Assembly: GCA_031178805.1 (NCBI GenBank)
Contig: JAPSIJ010000034.1
Span: 1 to 12,612, forward strand
DNA: 12,612 nucleotides
Direction of reading: 5' to 3'
DNA from: Cellulomonas sp.
GTDB lineage: Bacteria; Actinomycetota; Actinomycetes; Actinomycetales; Cellulomonadaceae
Below the pieces are notes generated by a model. It saw only the letters and a list, made by a program, of their open reading frames with translations. It ran no database searches and was not told the origin of the DNA. A program made the position numbers and the translations under genes. Below are positions 12,608 through 12,612 of this stretch, piece by piece. Every line of letters begins with the position of its first letter. The stretch's first letter is position 1.

Positions 12608-12612
12608 CGGCG

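Noticed and set aside
1..12612. CRISPR arrays, riboswitches, insertion sequences, phage or defence genes
   Set aside because: No regularly spaced direct repeats, no recognisable aptamer core and no transposase or phage-like frames were seen on either strand.

Overview
The window is very GC-rich DNA (third codon positions almost always G or C) from an actinobacterium. The gene content, a GGAA-tetraloop small SRP RNA, and start codons placed 6-7 bases after TANNNT boxes suggest a Micrococcales organism close to Cellulomonas. The genus is an inference; the phylum is well supported. The region looks like ordinary chromosome. I see no transposase, integrase, phage gene, CRISPR array or toxin/defence cassette.

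Layout. Positions 1-1719 (minus strand) hold an ABC exporter of the LolD/MacB-FtsX type: an ATPase with a Pro/Ala/His-rich N-terminus, then a permease cut by the window edge, joined by a GTGA overlap. Just upstream on the same strand is the SRP RNA gene (about 1873-1966). Divergent from it, on the plus strand, is a two-gene operon of Roadblock/LC7-domain proteins (2151-2917), followed by tRNA-Ser(GGA) (2983-3067) and a perfect hairpin terminator. Next come three minus-strand genes: a VOC-fold protein, a family 2 glycosyltransferase and a DUF5926-type protein. The last is divergent from pgm (phosphoglucomutase, 5726-7396) across a 93-bp spacer with a 36-bp imperfect dyad.

A 54-codon gene for a very acidic protein (7498-7662) converges on and overlaps by 11 bp a DUF998-type membrane protein gene (7652-8350, minus). 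That gene is divergent from a HAD hydrolase gene (8416-9093). A small GNAT acetyltransferase gene (minus) and an MFS transporter gene (plus) form another divergent pair. The window ends with a complete poxB (thiamine-diphosphate pyruvate:quinone oxidoreductase).

Functionally the genes are a mixture: protein targeting (SRP RNA), translation (tRNA-Ser), central carbon metabolism (Pgm, PoxB), envelope or sugar chemistry (glycosyltransferase), transport, and small enzymes of unknown substrate. Only three pairs look like operons: permease with ATPase, the two Roadblock genes, and possibly MFS with poxB.

The points most worth a second look are: several genes that appear to be transcribed without a leader; a palindrome captured in the first codons of the DUF998 gene, with partial resemblance to one in another intergenic region; a DUF5926 protein that seems to lack the N-terminal metal-binding motif I recall in relatives; the Roadblock pair with no GTPase in the window; and the dyad between DUF5926 and pgm.
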